Of a stretch of DNA of 64,000 bases, positions 1-14,710 are shown one piece after another. The stretch lies in the NCBI RefSeq assembly GCF_004337985.1, contig NW_021940919.1:248001-312000 (forward strand). The letters run 5' to 3'. The DNA is from Pyricularia pennisetigena. Its lineage: Eukaryota; Ascomycota; Sordariomycetes; Magnaporthales; Pyriculariaceae. The notes below the pieces were generated by a model. It was not told where the DNA came from. It saw only the letters and a list, made by a program, of their open reading frames with translations, and ran no database searches. The position numbers and the translations under genes were made by a program. Each line of letters begins with the position of its first letter. Position 1 is the first letter of the stretch.

Positions 1-1323
1 TCTTGAGCACGTTCTCAATAAACGCCTCTCCAGCCTTGTAAGAAGACCGCACAAGTGGCCCACTGGCGCAGTACAGGAAGCCCATATCCAGCGCGCGCTG
101 GCGCCACAATTCGAACTCGTCGGGCGTTATGTATTTCTCTACTTTGAGATGACGCTTTGTCGGCCGCATGTACTGGCCAAACGTCACTACATCAACCTGA
201 GCTTTGCGGAGTTCTAAGCAGAAATTCTATCGTCAGCAAGAAACGTTTGTGATGTAGGAGAGGCCAAGACATGATGCATGATAGACTTACCCCTAAGTGC
301 TTCCCACAACTCTTCCTCCGTCTCACCCAGACCTAACATGATGCTGGTCTTGGTGATGATATCATCGCCCTTGTGCCTCTTGACCTCAGCCAACACCTTC
401 AAGCTCTGCCTGAAGGTAGCGCGGCGATCACGTACGTATGGAGTCAAACCCTCGACCGTCTCTACGTTGTGCGCGTACACGTCCAGACCGCTATCGGCCA
501 CCATCCTGACCATCTCCAGGTCCCCTTGGAAATCACCCGTCAGGGCCTCGACCAGCAACGTCGGCTTCTTGGCCTTGATTTTCCGGATGGTCTCAGCAAA
601 GTGCCTGGCGCCGCCGTCCGCGAGGTCGTCACGGTCGACCGAAGTCAGAACGACGTAGCCCAGTCCCCAGCGTGCCAGCGCCTCGGCGGTGTTCTCGGGC
701 TCGTGCGGGTCGAGGGGCGCCGGGGCGCGGCTTGTCTTGACGCTGCAGAAGCGGCATCCACGCGTGCAGGTGTCGCCCATAAGCATGATGGTTGCGGTGG
801 CGGCGGCCTTGGAGCTACCGCCCCAGCAGTCCGAGATATTTGGACAACGAGCCTCCTCGCAGACGGTGTGCAGCCCTAGGCCGCGAAGGTCGGCCTTGAT
901 GCTGCGGAAGTTTTCGTTGGACCCCGGGTTGGGTATCGGTGTCTTCAGCCATTCTGGCAGGCGCGTGATGGTCTTCTTGCGCCCGGCGGGGCCGACCTCG
1001 GCGGTGCGAAGGGTGTAAGCCTCAGATGGGGATAAAGGAGCTGCTGGGGAGGATGTGGCGAGAAAGTCGGAGAAGGAGGCGACAGTCGTGTCTTTGAAGT
1101 ATGTTGGGCGGGAAGATTTCGATGTTTGTTGCTGCGATGTCACTGATGCTGCCGCTGAGTCGGCGCTGCTTGCACTCGCAGTAGGATCGCTGTCCTTTGT
1201 GGGTATTGTGGCATATGTCCTGCAAGACTTTGTGCTTGTCGCCGATGTTGCTGTCACAGTGGCGAGTGTTCTACGGAGGGGAGCGGCCACCCGCCGGAGG
1301 GATGAAGGGAGCGAGGATGACAT
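1..1323 (-). CDS. Lipoyl synthase, mitochondrial (3' end cut by window)
   Basis: Radical-SAM enzyme that inserts two sulfurs into octanoyl groups on mitochondrial lipoyl-dependent proteins (pyruvate and 2-oxoglutarate dehydrogenase E2, glycine cleavage H protein). Exons are 1323-291 and 213-1, separated by a 77-nt intron (290-214, GTAAGT donor, TTAG acceptor, phase 1) that restores the family's conserved stretch [18 protein letters not shown]. The start at 1323 is chosen because it opens an Arg/Ser/Ala-rich mitochondrial presequence; an upstream in-frame ATG at 1425 would add 34 residues that do not look like a presequence. Visible ligands are the auxiliary-cluster cysteines C155, C160 and C166, and the radical-SAM CxxxCxxC C186/C190/C193 ([11 protein letters not shown]). 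The C-terminal RSSY motif (serine ligand of the auxiliary cluster) is present in exon 2. Only the last residues and the stop lie outside the window. It is divergently oriented to the SNARE gene. Confidence 0.96.
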
Positions 1324-3081
1324 TATGCGTTTTGGCCAAGAGGAGCAAAAGAGTAACAAATACAATCGAAGCCTGAAGGACTTCAATTTGACCTGGGGAT
1401 GGTGTTTTATCCAGGTACCCAACAACGCCCAAGTTTGTAGAATGGTTACAAATCCAAGCAGTTAGAGAGGCTCAACGGCCTGTACCTGGTTGTGAAATTT
1501 TTGGTCACGTGAAGGCCATTATACCCGATTGGGTGTCCCGCGTGCAGCCTTTGGGCATTTCACCAACCTCATGGTTCTTAATCAGGGGACTTTAATCAGG
1601 AAACCTGGCTAAGACGAGGGCCATGCTGTTGAAATTTCTTGCTCCAAGTCACAAAAATACCTAGCCGCGTTGCCAAGTTCAATAATACAAGGCTCAAAAT
1701 ACAATATGACTTGGTTGTGCAGAGCAAAACGGGCATATGTTTAGCCTCCCGGTACCGGAGAGATTTGCTCCTACCGCGGGCAACATGCCGTAGGACCACG
1801 TGATTCGTATAAGCTTCTGAAGGCAAGCTCGTGGTCTAAACTTATCACCGTTGAAGTTAAACCAATGAGTTCGGTTCGCATTGTGAACAGACAAATCAAT
1901 TGCCTCACGATTCAAATTCCAGTGTCTTTGCGCAACTCACTCATGCGATAGGATAAAAGTGGTAAATGGAGATGAAACAGACATGTAACCGAACGATAGC
2001 TCTCCAGCGGTAAAATCCATTTGGCATCTGTGGAGTCCATCAACCGGATTTGCACTGCAACAATTGGTGTAGAAGTGCGGGTTTGTCGCCAAGTTCGTTA
2101 GAGAACTTGTCAGTCAAGCCAATGTGAACTAGGTCAGTACGTAAACTGCTGCAGGTATCACGTCGTCAACCCTCAAAGACGGTAAGATTTCCGGCTAGTT
2201 GGTGATGAATTTCCCATACGTTGGCAACCAGGCCATGAGCTTTCGGCTGATTGAAAGCGTTACTTTTTGCCACATAATCACACACGGGCGTCCATCCAAA
2301 AGGGTTACCAGCACAGCCACGGGCACGTCGTCATAGCTGAGCATGGCTCGTGTCTGCAAACGTAAACGTACTTGCCTACTTTGTACAGAGAGCTGGCTGG
2401 GTGATCAAACCAGTGTAGAATGGCTGGCTGCCGGGGGAAAAATCTCATGTCGAAAAATGAATCATTTAATTAGTGCTTTTCTCGCACAAGGAAAGATGAT
2501 GGAACTTCATTGAAAGACATATATGGCAATACTCAATTGCAGGAATTCTGTCAAGGACTGGGTGGCTTCGTTCCAATAATTGGCAGGGCGTTGCTGGGTT
2601 ATCTAATAAGCGCCAGGCTTGCTTGTGTTCTGGGCCTGAGCAACGGGTTATGCTTGTTAAATGTGTACCTGACCCTCCGGCCATTCTCACCAGCGGTGCC
2701 AGGTACCTCATAACAGCTCGTTTGGCCGAGCAGACCCACCTGCCATCAGTGGGCTGCCACCCGCCGCACCGCAAAGAGCGACACCTGCAGGACATCTGTG
2801 AGCAAGACGTGTTCGGGTTGGCTGGGTCCTTTCTCGTTTCAAGCGGGCTGGCTGCCTTTTCGTCCCCATCCATCCATCCTAACCTCCCCTAACAATCCCA
2901 ACCTCATCCTCTTTTGCTGCGACAATCCACCAACCACTTTTTAAACAAAGACAGCCCAATCCAACCGACACCACCAATCCGTTTCGAACTCAAATTACAT
3001 TCGCATCGCCGTTGAGAGTAGTCGTTCGCCGTTTATCTATCGCTTCAACCTAAGCTACCCGACGGACCCGCAACCGCAAAC
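1324..3081. promoter_or_regulatory. Divergent intergenic region between lipoyl synthase and SNARE
   Basis: About 1.76 kb with no supportable gene. The right end (about 2880-3081) is C/T/A-rich with CAACC and CCAAC runs, which looks like the 5' leader of the SNARE gene. Short open frames at 1596-1915 and 2466-2892 overlap each other on both strands and show no domain. The stretch should carry promoters for both flanking genes; no specific operator could be assigned. Confidence 0.4.
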
Positions 3082-3686
3082 ATGCCCGAAGACGCTCCCT
3101 ACGACCCTTACATCCCCAACCAGGGCGCCGGCGCTGGTGGAAGGGGAGCAGCGCAGCAGGGAGCAGGCGGAAATGCCAGGACACAGGCGCTGCAGAGCGT
3201 AAGTCGATCAGAACCAGTTCCTCACGAGCCCGTTGTCTTCGAAACTACCGAGGCCGACATCAGGATGGCGCCAGACCTGATCTCAATCGGCCGAGGCTGC
3301 ATAGCCAGAACATGACTGACAATGACTTGCGCGCAATTAGCAAATCGACGACACTGTCGGTGTGATGCGCGATAATATCAACTCGGTCGCTCAGCGTGGT
3401 GAGCGTCTCGATGTGCTCCAGGACAAGACAGACAACCTGGCACAGTCGGCCCAAGGCTTCCGCCGCGGTGCCAACAGGGTCCGCAAGCAGATGTGGTGGA
3501 AGGTAAGAATCAGCCCAGTCATCTTGGAAATGAAACAATTTTTTTATCCGCGGACCATTCACTGACAACTCGTCACTTCGATCAATAAAGGACATGAAGA
3601 TGCGGGTCTGCATCATCGTCGGCATTATCATCCTGCTCCTCATCATCATCCTACCAATTGTTTTCCACTTCAAGGGTAACCAGTAA
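3082..3686 (+). CDS. R-SNARE synaptobrevin/VAMP (Snc1/Snc2-like)
   Basis: Vesicle v-SNARE for fusion of secretory and endocytic vesicles with the plasma membrane. Three exons, 3082-3198, 3341-3502 and 3591-3686, with phase-0 introns of 142 and 88 nt (GTAAGT and GTAAGA donors, TTAG and AAAG acceptors), give 124 residues, close to yeast Snc1 (117). Residues 1-39 form a Gly/Ala/Gln-rich disordered N-terminus. Residues about 40-93 are the SNARE heptad region, with the zero-layer arginine in [16 protein letters not shown] followed by the juxtamembrane RKQMWWK. Residues about 98-119 are a single hydrophobic anchor rich in Ile and Leu, and the chain ends FKGNQ inside the vesicle lumen. The exon boundaries are supported by uninterrupted SNARE homology across both junctions. 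Confidence 0.95.
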
Positions 3687-4971
3687 ACGAAAGTACCATG
3701 AACATGAACCAATCAACCAGCAACGACGATGACTGCCTGTGGCGCGCATTAAGCGCGCATTTGTATGTACGAAACGGGAAGCCTTGTGGACTAGGCGCGG
3801 CGTTTTACCTTTTTGTCTTTTTTCTGCCCTCTCTCTCTATATCCTTGCTGCATCATAATGAAGAGACGCTTGTTCACGACCAACTCTCCCCATGATCCCC
3901 CCTGGTTTGTTTCTTGAATTCAGGGCACTCGGACTTGAGCGTGACGGGCTCCGAAAACTGAGCATCAAGTGTCTTTTTTTTTGGAGAGACCGAGCTACAG
4001 CCTTGTCTTGGAAAGGGATGAAAGATTTCATATTTGTGGCATGGGGGCATGGAAAAGCCAGCGGAAACACCCATAGATTAGCAGCCATGGATAGGGCTTC
4101 TTTTGGATGGAAGTCTCGATCCGCCAGAGGGACTGGTCCTGTATATTTGGCACATCATGAATGAACTGTGGTAGCACTGCGTTGACATCCGTTGGACCTT
4201 GACTTTTCCCGTGCTGTTGCTATCGTGATGTCCGCAGGACAGAGTAACCCTGGTAATGGTGACCAGTGCCGCGCCTGGCTGTTGTCTACCACGCACAGCC
4301 GTGGCTAACAGCTCTTCACAGCCGGTAAGCTCAACATCTCGAGCTAGCTATGACCTTTGTGGGGAATGTGTGCGCGGCCTGACAGAGACATAAGCGACAT
4401 ATTACTGTGACAGGACCATTGGGATCAGATGAACGGCAAAGCTAGGCTCTCCCCGCTTCGGGCTGCCACCGAGTTACGAAGTAGGCAGTAGATTTCCCTA
4501 GCTGTCGAGCTGCGCAGGAATTGCAATCAAGTCACGGATGGCCATGGATGCGACTTGCGCATTCGTTCCACATTGTTGTACTGCATCGGATGCGCGATTG
4601 ATAAATAAATGCACAGCAGCAGCACCCAAGACATCAGAGCCTCATTTGTAGTGTGTGGTCACTCAGGTGGTACGGTCTCCTTCACGTGAAAACACTGATG
4701 ACTGAAGGCTTTTATCAAAGCATCAACAATCGAAACCAAAGCGAGAAAGCCATTGGCAGGTCGCCTTGTTCTAGGACTGGGTATTCGATCGTTATCCACG
4801 CATGCTTTGCCTCGTGTCGTGTCTACATCTTCGTGTGGAGCCTCCGCCTCCCAAGAGCTAAAGCTTGCCTCCACTGCAAATCGCCAAGGTGCAAAAGCTA
4901 CTGAAGCGGGCCAGAAGCGGTGGCAGGTTCCAGTTTGTATGCAGTACTGCCGGCCTGCCCATGGTACGGAA

Positions 4972-5044
4972 NNNNNNNNNNNNNNNNNNNNNNNNNNNNN
5001 NNNNNNNNNNNNNNNNNNNNNNNNNNNNNNNNNNNNNNNNNNNN
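4972..5044. other. Assembly gap (73 N)
   Basis: Run of 73 undetermined bases, directly visible. The flanks do not look coding, so the gap probably interrupts intergenic DNA between the SNARE and ARG5,6 genes. Its true length is unknown. Confidence 0.99.
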
Positions 5045-5187
5045 TGTGGCTCCAATGTCCTCCATTACTTGATTGGGTTGGTTGGATGATTTCCATGAGC
5101 TCAGAAACTTCAGCGTCAAGGATGACACCCTCAAGCTCTCAGGCTTGATATTTTCAGAGAGGAATGCGGCCGAGTCTCGATAGAGCA

Positions 5188-5325
5188 TGACTCCCAAGTA
5201 TCTGGAATACCTTCAAACACTAAATTCAAATCTATTGGGCCCGTGTCTCAGTGCAACAGTCAAAGTTCATAGGCTTCCACCATGGAGCTGAATGGACTAC
5301 AGTACAGTGTGTAGAATGCGAGTCA
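5188..5325. promoter_or_regulatory. Two TGACTC half-sites (possible Gcn4/CPC1 elements)
   Basis: TGACTC occurs at 5188-5193 and its reverse complement GAGTCA at 5320-5325, about 600-740 bp upstream of the arginine-biosynthetic start codon. TGACTC is the core bound by the Gcn4/CPC-1 class of amino-acid starvation regulators, which control arginine genes in fungi. The distance is large and two six-mers could occur by chance, so this is only suggestive. Confidence 0.2.
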
Positions 5326-5767
5326 GTGGGGTAATTCGCCGTTCAAAACAGTGCGGTTCCTGGGCCAAGAAAGCCTACATCATATGCAGGGTTGGTACCC
5401 AACCTTGGCCGGCCCAGCTTGTTATGTGTGCAGTGCCAGTAAGCTGTAGAGCGATTTCGGGGGAAGGAGTCACCACACGACTAAATTTTTTTTTCTGCCG
5501 ACCACTCAGGGTGCCCCTCCAACGCTAACACTTCTTGCCTAGGTTCCGCTCTGCCCACATAATTTCCCATGCTGAAGCATCCAATTCCGTGTTAAGCGGG
5601 ATACCGTTGAAGCTTCCAGCATCTTGCAACCAGACTCCTGCATAACGTCGGGTGTTCTCAATTGGCTGCTGTAGCTACTCGGGAAGACGATTGTTCAATT
5701 TCAGCCTGCTCGGATAGCAAAGGCAGCCGATTTGCGGGTCATCCCCCTCGGCAATACACAAAGGTGA

Positions 5768-8727
<2,960 letters not shown>

Positions 8728-9980
8728 ACAAACAAAAATGCAAAAGGGCACATTTCATCCCCCATCTATGTACCGGCTCCTATCCCCATGTTTCAAAAAA
8801 AGAAATCGCGCGAGGAATTTGAAAGGCAGCAAGTAGATCCCATTTTCCGTTAGGCGTCAGGCATCCAAGGAGTTTTAGCTTTCTTTCCGTCTCTCTCTTG
8901 TTCATTTATGCTCGTCACCCTTTTCTTGTTTTATTTTCGCGAGATACTTCAAAGAATATTCATTACTGGGTCTTTTTTTTTGTTGATATGATGGATCACT
9001 TCTGGTATATCACCTTATTTATTTCTCTTGTTATCTTATCAAATGCGCAATAGAAAATTTGCACATTTCTCTTTTTTTTTGGGTCTGATTATGCGGCTGT
9101 GTCTTGTCTAGTGCCAACTCTATTGGCATATAACTGCAACTAGTCGGAGCTAAACAATGAATGCTTTCAACTCTCGCTAGTTAAAAGTTTTCATTGCTCC
9201 AATTCTTTTCTTTGTTCTGTGGCTTGCATGACTCCAAGTCTGGAGAGCATACAGTCAATTGGATTTTTTGGCCAACATGCTGGCGACTCGTTCACTAGCA
9301 GAACCCTACCCCTTATCAGATTGTTCTGCCGATCGTTTATCAGATCTCCTATCGATCAGCTGCCAAGGAGACATACTATGATCGATCGGGCGGGTTTGGA
9401 TCGTGTCTACGGTGTATTTGGGCATGTGGAAGCTTCGGGATTACGGTCCACTTTTTTTTCGCTAAGAAAAAACGCAGGGTCCTAACCACAATGCGGAAGG
9501 AAGTGTCAGCATCATTGATGGGCTAAGGATGATGCGATTAATGCATCGGGAGGGAAAGTGTTCTTAACCCAATAAAAAGTCGCTCATTGAGAGGGGACGG
9601 GACGGAGAACGTGCTGAGGCACCCCTGCTTGCGTCTTTTTCCCGTGACATTAAGACTGTCCTGCTTGCCGAGAGAACACGATGGAACGGCACACCACACT
9701 ACCAAGGATTTGCCTTTTCTAGTGACACTCGTCTGGCTGTAGTGCAGCCACCAGCTCCATTATCGAGTCTGATAAGAAAGTGGGCAAGAGCCTGGGCTCC
9801 AGCAGCGAATATCTCTCGCAGGAGTCGTACGTTTCTCATTGATCCGTGCGGAGTGTGGGTTTTTGGTCTTGACTTTCGATATTACCGAGTGTCCCGGTTT
9901 GATATCGCGGCCCCTCAAGAAAAAAACTTTAAAAGATAAAGCACAAAAACCCGTGAACGAGGCAACCCAGGTCGCCCAAC
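8728..9980. other. Intergenic region, ARG5,6 to lactone oxidase
   Basis: 1.25 kb, T-rich in its first half (3' UTR-like; several T8-T9 runs at 8970-9090). No gene was recognised. The last 200 bases should hold the promoter and leader of the downstream oxidase. Confidence 0.4.
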
Positions 9981-11627
9981 ATGCGACGTAATAAAACAAG
10001 CGATGATGGCCTCGATGCACTCAGCCCACGCGCAGCCGACATTATCCGCGAGGCAAATGCCGCGGACGGCATTCCCTTCCGGGCCAAGGCGGGCCACGTG
10101 CACCACACATGGGCGCGAACCTTCAGCTCGCTGCCGGAGCTGTACCTGCAGCCCGAGTCTGAGGCTGAAATCGAGAAGATCGTCAATTTGGCTCGGCGGT
10201 GTCGGCGACGAGTCACTGTTGTGGGATGTGGCCACTCACCCTCGGACTTGACGTGCACGTCTGGTTGGCTGGTCAACTTGGACAACTACAACAAGGTTCT
10301 GGACATTAACCGCCTGACCGGCGTCGTTCGCATGCAGAGTGGCATCAGGCTCTATGCGCTGGCAGCAGAGCTGGAAAGGGTTGGCCTGGCGATGCCGAGC
10401 TTAGGAAGCATCAACGAGCAGAGTATCGCGGGGGCTATATCGACGGGCACCCATGGCAGCAGCTTGCAGCATGGGCTGATTTCAGATGATGTTGTTGAGC
10501 TGAAGGTGACCTTGGGGGACGGGACGACGCGATCGTGCAGCGCAACCGAGGACCCGGATTTGTTTCGGGCGGCTCTGCTCTCCTTGGGTGCCCTGGGAAT
10601 AATCAGCGAGGTGAGCTTCCGCGCCGTGCCGAGGTTCAGTCTGAGCTGGTACCAGACCATCGACACGGACAGAAAGATGATGGCGGAGTGGGACACGACG
10701 CTATGGACTCAGGACCATTTTGTTCGCGTTTGGTGGTTCCCGTACATGCGTAAGGCCGTCATCTGGCGGGCATCGGAACCTGGACCCGTGATGGGGCAAG
10801 ATTACGCCGAGCCAGACCCCCCGAGGCTGGATCCGCCCGCGAGCTGGTACGGTGGCACCCTCGGATATCTTGTCTATCACAACTTGCTTTCGCTCGCACA
10901 AGTGGTGCCCAGGATACTTCCGTGGGTTGAATGGTTTGTTTTTGGGATGCAGTACGGCTTCAAGAACGGAACGACGATCCACGGCATACAACCCAGCAGA
11001 GAGGCGCTTCTCATGGATTGTTTGTACTCTCAGTTTGTAAATGAATGGGCCATCCCCTTTTCCAAGGGACCAGAGGCGCTCATGCGGTTGGGAGCGTGGC
11101 TCAACAGGCTCAAGCCGGGTGACGAAGGGTATGTTGAGCACGGAATCCCATTCTCTGCCGAAGGCCTGTGGGTGCATTCTCCTGTAGAAGTCAGAGTGGC
11201 AGACACCTCTCTGAATCGGGAGAAGAGGTGCAGGCCCTGGCTGGATCCGACGGTCGAAGACGGGCCGACATTGTACCTGAACGCCACTCTATACCGACCG
11301 TATCATCGAGACCCGCCGTCGTATAAGAGATATTACGAAGCCTTCGAGTGGTTGATGAAGGACATGGGTGGGAAGCCACACTGGGCCAAGAACTTCAGGT
11401 GTCAAACCATCGAGGAGCTATATGGCGACAACCTGCAGCAGTGGCGAGCAGTTCGTGACAGGGCTGACCCTGAAGGCATGTTCGTCGGACCGTGGCATCG
11501 TCGGTTTGTTCTCGAGGCTGGAGATGATAAGCACGACTTACTGCCGCTGGAGGAGGCAGAAGTTGAAAGACTGCAGGCTGAGGGAGACGGTATTCGTGTA
11601 ATCGGGGACTCTGGGGGTAGAAAATAG
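9981..11627 (+). CDS. ALO1: D-arabinono-1,4-lactone oxidase
   Basis: FAD enzyme that oxidises D-arabinono-1,4-lactone to D-erythroascorbic acid, the fungal counterpart of ascorbate; the yeast enzyme is in the mitochondrial outer membrane. Intronless, 548 residues (yeast protein 526). The N-terminal PCMH-type FAD domain (about 45-215) contains VGCGHSPSD; His85 matches the histidine that carries covalent FAD in this VAO subgroup, and the GSINEQSIAGAISTGTHGS stretch follows. The C-terminal ALO domain (about 220-520) includes the HWAKNF signature with His467. The start is set by the first ATG after an A-rich leader. No long hydrophobic anchor is obvious, although 290-325 is moderately hydrophobic. 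D-arabinono-lactone oxidase is preferred over L-gulonolactone oxidase because the host is a fungus; substrate choice cannot be read from the sequence. Confidence 0.93.
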   Translation: MRRNKTSDDGLDALSPRAADIIREANAADGIPFRAKAGHVHHTWARTFSSLPELYLQPESEAEIEKIVNLARRCRRRVTVVGCGHSPSDLTCTSGWLVNLDNYNKVLDINRLTGVVRMQSGIRLYALAAELERVGLAMPSLGSINEQSIAGAISTGTHGSSLQHGLISDDVVELKVTLGDGTTRSCSATEDPDLFRAALLSLGALGIISEVSFRAVPRFSLSWYQTIDTDRKMMAEWDTTLWTQDHFVRVWWFPYMRKAVIWRASEPGPVMGQDYAEPDPPRLDPPASWYGGTLGYLVYHNLLSLAQVVPRILPWVEWFVFGMQYGFKNGTTIHGIQPSREALLMDCLYSQFVNEWAIPFSKGPEALMRLGAWLNRLKPGDEGYVEHGIPFSAEGLWVHSPVEVRVADTSLNREKRCRPWLDPTVEDGPTLYLNATLYRPYHRDPPSYKRYYEAFEWLMKDMGGKPHWAKNFRCQTIEELYGDNLQQWRAVRDRADPEGMFVGPWHRRFVLEAGDDKHDLLPLEEAEVERLQAEGDGIRVIGDSGGRK

Positions 11628-12345
11628 GTGGTTTTGCGCTGAGAAGATCTTGGATGCTGGGTTCTGTGATGAGAAAAAATGGCAGCCGCAGGCAGTGAAT
11701 TGTGGGCAATCTGGTAATAGGAGAGAACCTTTTGGTTGGGCTGGGAGACTGACTGAGCTGTTTAATATGAAACGGCGGGTCAGTTGGATGGCATGGGCGG
11801 ATGGATTACGATTGCCTAGCTAGGTATTGGATCGGGGAGGACGGTCACTGGCTGATTTCGAAATAGGCAGGGGCGACTTTGCACCGAAGCATCAAAATTG
11901 GGCAAACGCCTTTGGGAGTACTCGTGCTTGAGGCCACCACACCAGAATTACACGTGCCAATACTTGTTCAGGGGACGCTCCTCATACCTACAACGAAGAC
12001 AGCCAGGGAGGACATGGCGCCTGTTTTTCTATCATCTCCTCAGCCCTCGATCCCCCTGTTTTCGTCACTTTTTTTGTCCCCTTACAAGGCCAGCTCATCT
12101 CGGTCTGATGAAAGTTTCCATTTTCGACAACTCAAAGTCGTTTTGTTTATTTTGTTGACCTGATTCTAGTTTTCACGTTGGTGAATCTGCTCTTGGACGG
12201 ATACCCTGTACAGGTGCCATTCACTTTGGCCTCACTTCACCTCTGACCTCGTACCCATATCGACAGCAAAATCTGTAAACAACTCGCCCAAAGCAATCGA
12301 AAGCGCACCGGCTGCGACAAGCCAATAGGGCATTGCGTCAGAACC
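11628..12345. other. Intergenic region before rec8
   Basis: 718 bp with no supportable gene. It contains the lactone oxidase 3' UTR and the promoter of the following cohesin gene. The leader before 12346 lacks a clear TATA box. Confidence 0.4.
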
Positions 12346-14710
12346 ATGTTTTACAGCCATGAGAGTAAGCCAGTTTACAAGTAACTGCTCACCACTTGCT
12401 CTCCACGCCTCGAGCTGACAGTTCAACCCGAACATCTCAGTCTTGACGAGCCAGAAGCATGGCGTTGCGACCGTCTGGTAAGATGCAGCTCACCTTGTTT
12501 CCTCGCATTATATTGCGAGAATCCCGTAGGCTAACCAGTTTATATCTTCAGGGTTCTTGCCACGTTGGACAAGAGCTGCGTCAACCGCAAGGTGTCTCGA
12601 AAGGCAATACAGGAAGTAAATGTCCCAAAGGCGTGCGTGACCATCGATGAGCCTCCAGGAGCACCTATCGCCTTGAGACTCCAGGCAAGCCTACTCTATG
12701 GCGTGTCTAGAGTTTACCAGCAGCAATGCCAATACGTGCTGGGAGATGCCGAAAAGTTCCGGATCAGTATGCGAGGTCTGTTACGCGTATTGGACTCTGG
12801 GGCCTTGGATCCCAATGCCGGTAGAGCAAAGTGAGTGCAAAACAGAACGATTTTCTGCCAAAACTGTTGATCTTGTTCCATCCATAACTGACCACGGCCT
12901 CAGGAGAAAGCATCTGGTTCTTCAAGACGATCCTGAGTTTCACATCAGCAACTTCCTCAACCTTCCTCCGCTTGACCTTGATGAGCTGGGCAACTTGAAG
13001 CCAGCTGCTTTCGAATCCCAGTTCACTAACAGGTATTCTCAACTCTCACCATTTTCTTCGCAGCAACGATCTTCATCTGGAAGCAACTCACTGCCCATGG
13101 ATTTTGGTGCGGCTTCCTTCTTTGGAGGCCAAATTGGCCCAGATCCGTTTGGGGGAGACAGTTCTGCCCAGAAACCACACGGTGGGGCGGACATGTTTGC
13201 TCAGGATGAGCTGCCTCTGCGCCTGGAAGATTTTGACGCCGGCTTTACTATTGACGCCGACGGAAACATCCACGAACATCCAGAGCCGGATCTGGAGCTA
13301 CCTCAGGCCGATTTCACTATCGCCGCCCAGCATATGATAGATCACCCAGGCCCACATCACCATTCGGATGATTTTGTTGCTCTCATGCTTCAAGACGATG
13401 CCCTTCTTCATCATGGCGATGCGCCATTACCGGATGCAGATGCCCTTCCGGTCCGACAGCACGAGCAGGACCCTTATAATGGGCAGCCAGAAATCGATGC
13501 TGCTGCTACTGCTGCTTCAAGGAAACAGGGACGCCGGCGGAAGGCGCTTGCCCCAGATACAGTCACCGAAATTAGCAGAACCGAATTGCGAGAATGGACC
13601 GATAACTATGTGCAGAGGATGGAGGAAGAGAACGAGCGTCACAGAAAGCGCCGGGATCAAGTAACAAAGGACCAAGCAGCCCAGAACGCATACGGCATCA
13701 TGTTTGGTCGCGGCATTGGTGGAGTTGGCCAGGACATGGGCCTTCCAAGCTTTCAACATGAGCTAGCTGAGCACTTTGCCGGTCATGGTCTTCAGATGGC
13801 AGTATTCGGCCGCATCGTCGAAGAAGACCCGCATAGTCGGCGCAGATCAGCCTCGCAAGCTTTCGGCGACAACCAAGATGCCGAATCCGAAGAAGGCCGG
13901 CGTGTCCGTCTCCGAACTGACGGTGGAGAGGAGGCCCGTCAAAGACTCTCTCCGGACCGGCAGGTCGAAGACGATGCCCACGAACTCAACGTTGGCGACT
14001 TCGATCCTCTACCTGAGGTCGGTCGTGAGATAGGCGAGCCGCTATCAGACCAGCATCCGCCCTGGCACCGTCACTCCATACTACACGGATCATCAATGAA
14101 GGGCAGCAGCGCGAAACCTGCCGTAGGCCAAGGCCCTCGCCAAGTCCAAGAAAGCCCGCTCCAACATCGAGGCAGCGCTGTCCAAGACTTTGTGCGTTTT
14201 AGCGACAACGATGGCCTAGGATTCGATGACAGCGCTGGTATGGGCTCTGTCGATGACCGCGCGCCCGCTCCAGCCGGCTTTCATTTCAAGGATGCCGTGA
14301 ACCAGAGCAGTTCTTACATCAGCACTGAGGGCTGTGACTTTCTGTCCTATGTCCAAGCACATGCGCGTGAGACATGGACCCCACGTAGCAAGGGAAACGA
14401 ACTTTGGGTTGACTTCGCCGATATATTTCCCACAAGCTCTACTGCACGATTTAACGCGGCGTCTGCCTTCTACCAGCTCCTTTGCCTGTCAACCAACCGC
14501 ACTATCAAGGTCGACCAAGAGGGCAGAAGCCGTGACGATATATTTCCTTTTGGCAAAATTGAAGTCGGTGTGTGTATCGACGCCCTACACTCTGAAGAAG
14601 AAGGCGAGGAGATTGCATACCACCTCCCTGTTATTGGTGGTAAGGCAGATCATGACGATAATGATAAGATGGGCTCCGACACTAACGCCCTGCGAACGCA
14701 CTATGGATGA
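12346..14710 (+). CDS. rec8: Meiotic cohesin kleisin subunit Rec8
   Basis: Alpha-kleisin that replaces Rad21/Scc1 in meiotic cohesin, bridging the Smc1/Smc3 heads. Four exons: 12346-12364 (19 nt), 12441-12477 (37 nt), 12552-12830 and 12904-14710, with introns of 76, 74 and 73 nt in phases 1, 2 and 2, giving 713 residues. The two tiny exons encode the kleisin start MFYSHEILTSQKHGVATVW. Residues about 19-113 complete the N-terminal Smc3-binding domain, including LRLQASLLYGVSRVYQQQ. The middle (114-600) is acidic, Pro/Gln-rich and disordered. The C-terminal winged helix (about 630-690) reads FNAASAFYQLLCLSTNRTIKV and binds Smc1. The N- and C-terminal sequences favour Rec8 over Rad21. ESEEGR at 439-444 fits the separase pattern. 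The gene faces the Rab escort gene, 615 bp away. Confidence 0.88.

Noticed and set aside
4659..5197. Open frames spanning the N gap
   Set aside because: They exist only because N codons are read as X; flanks lack coding character.
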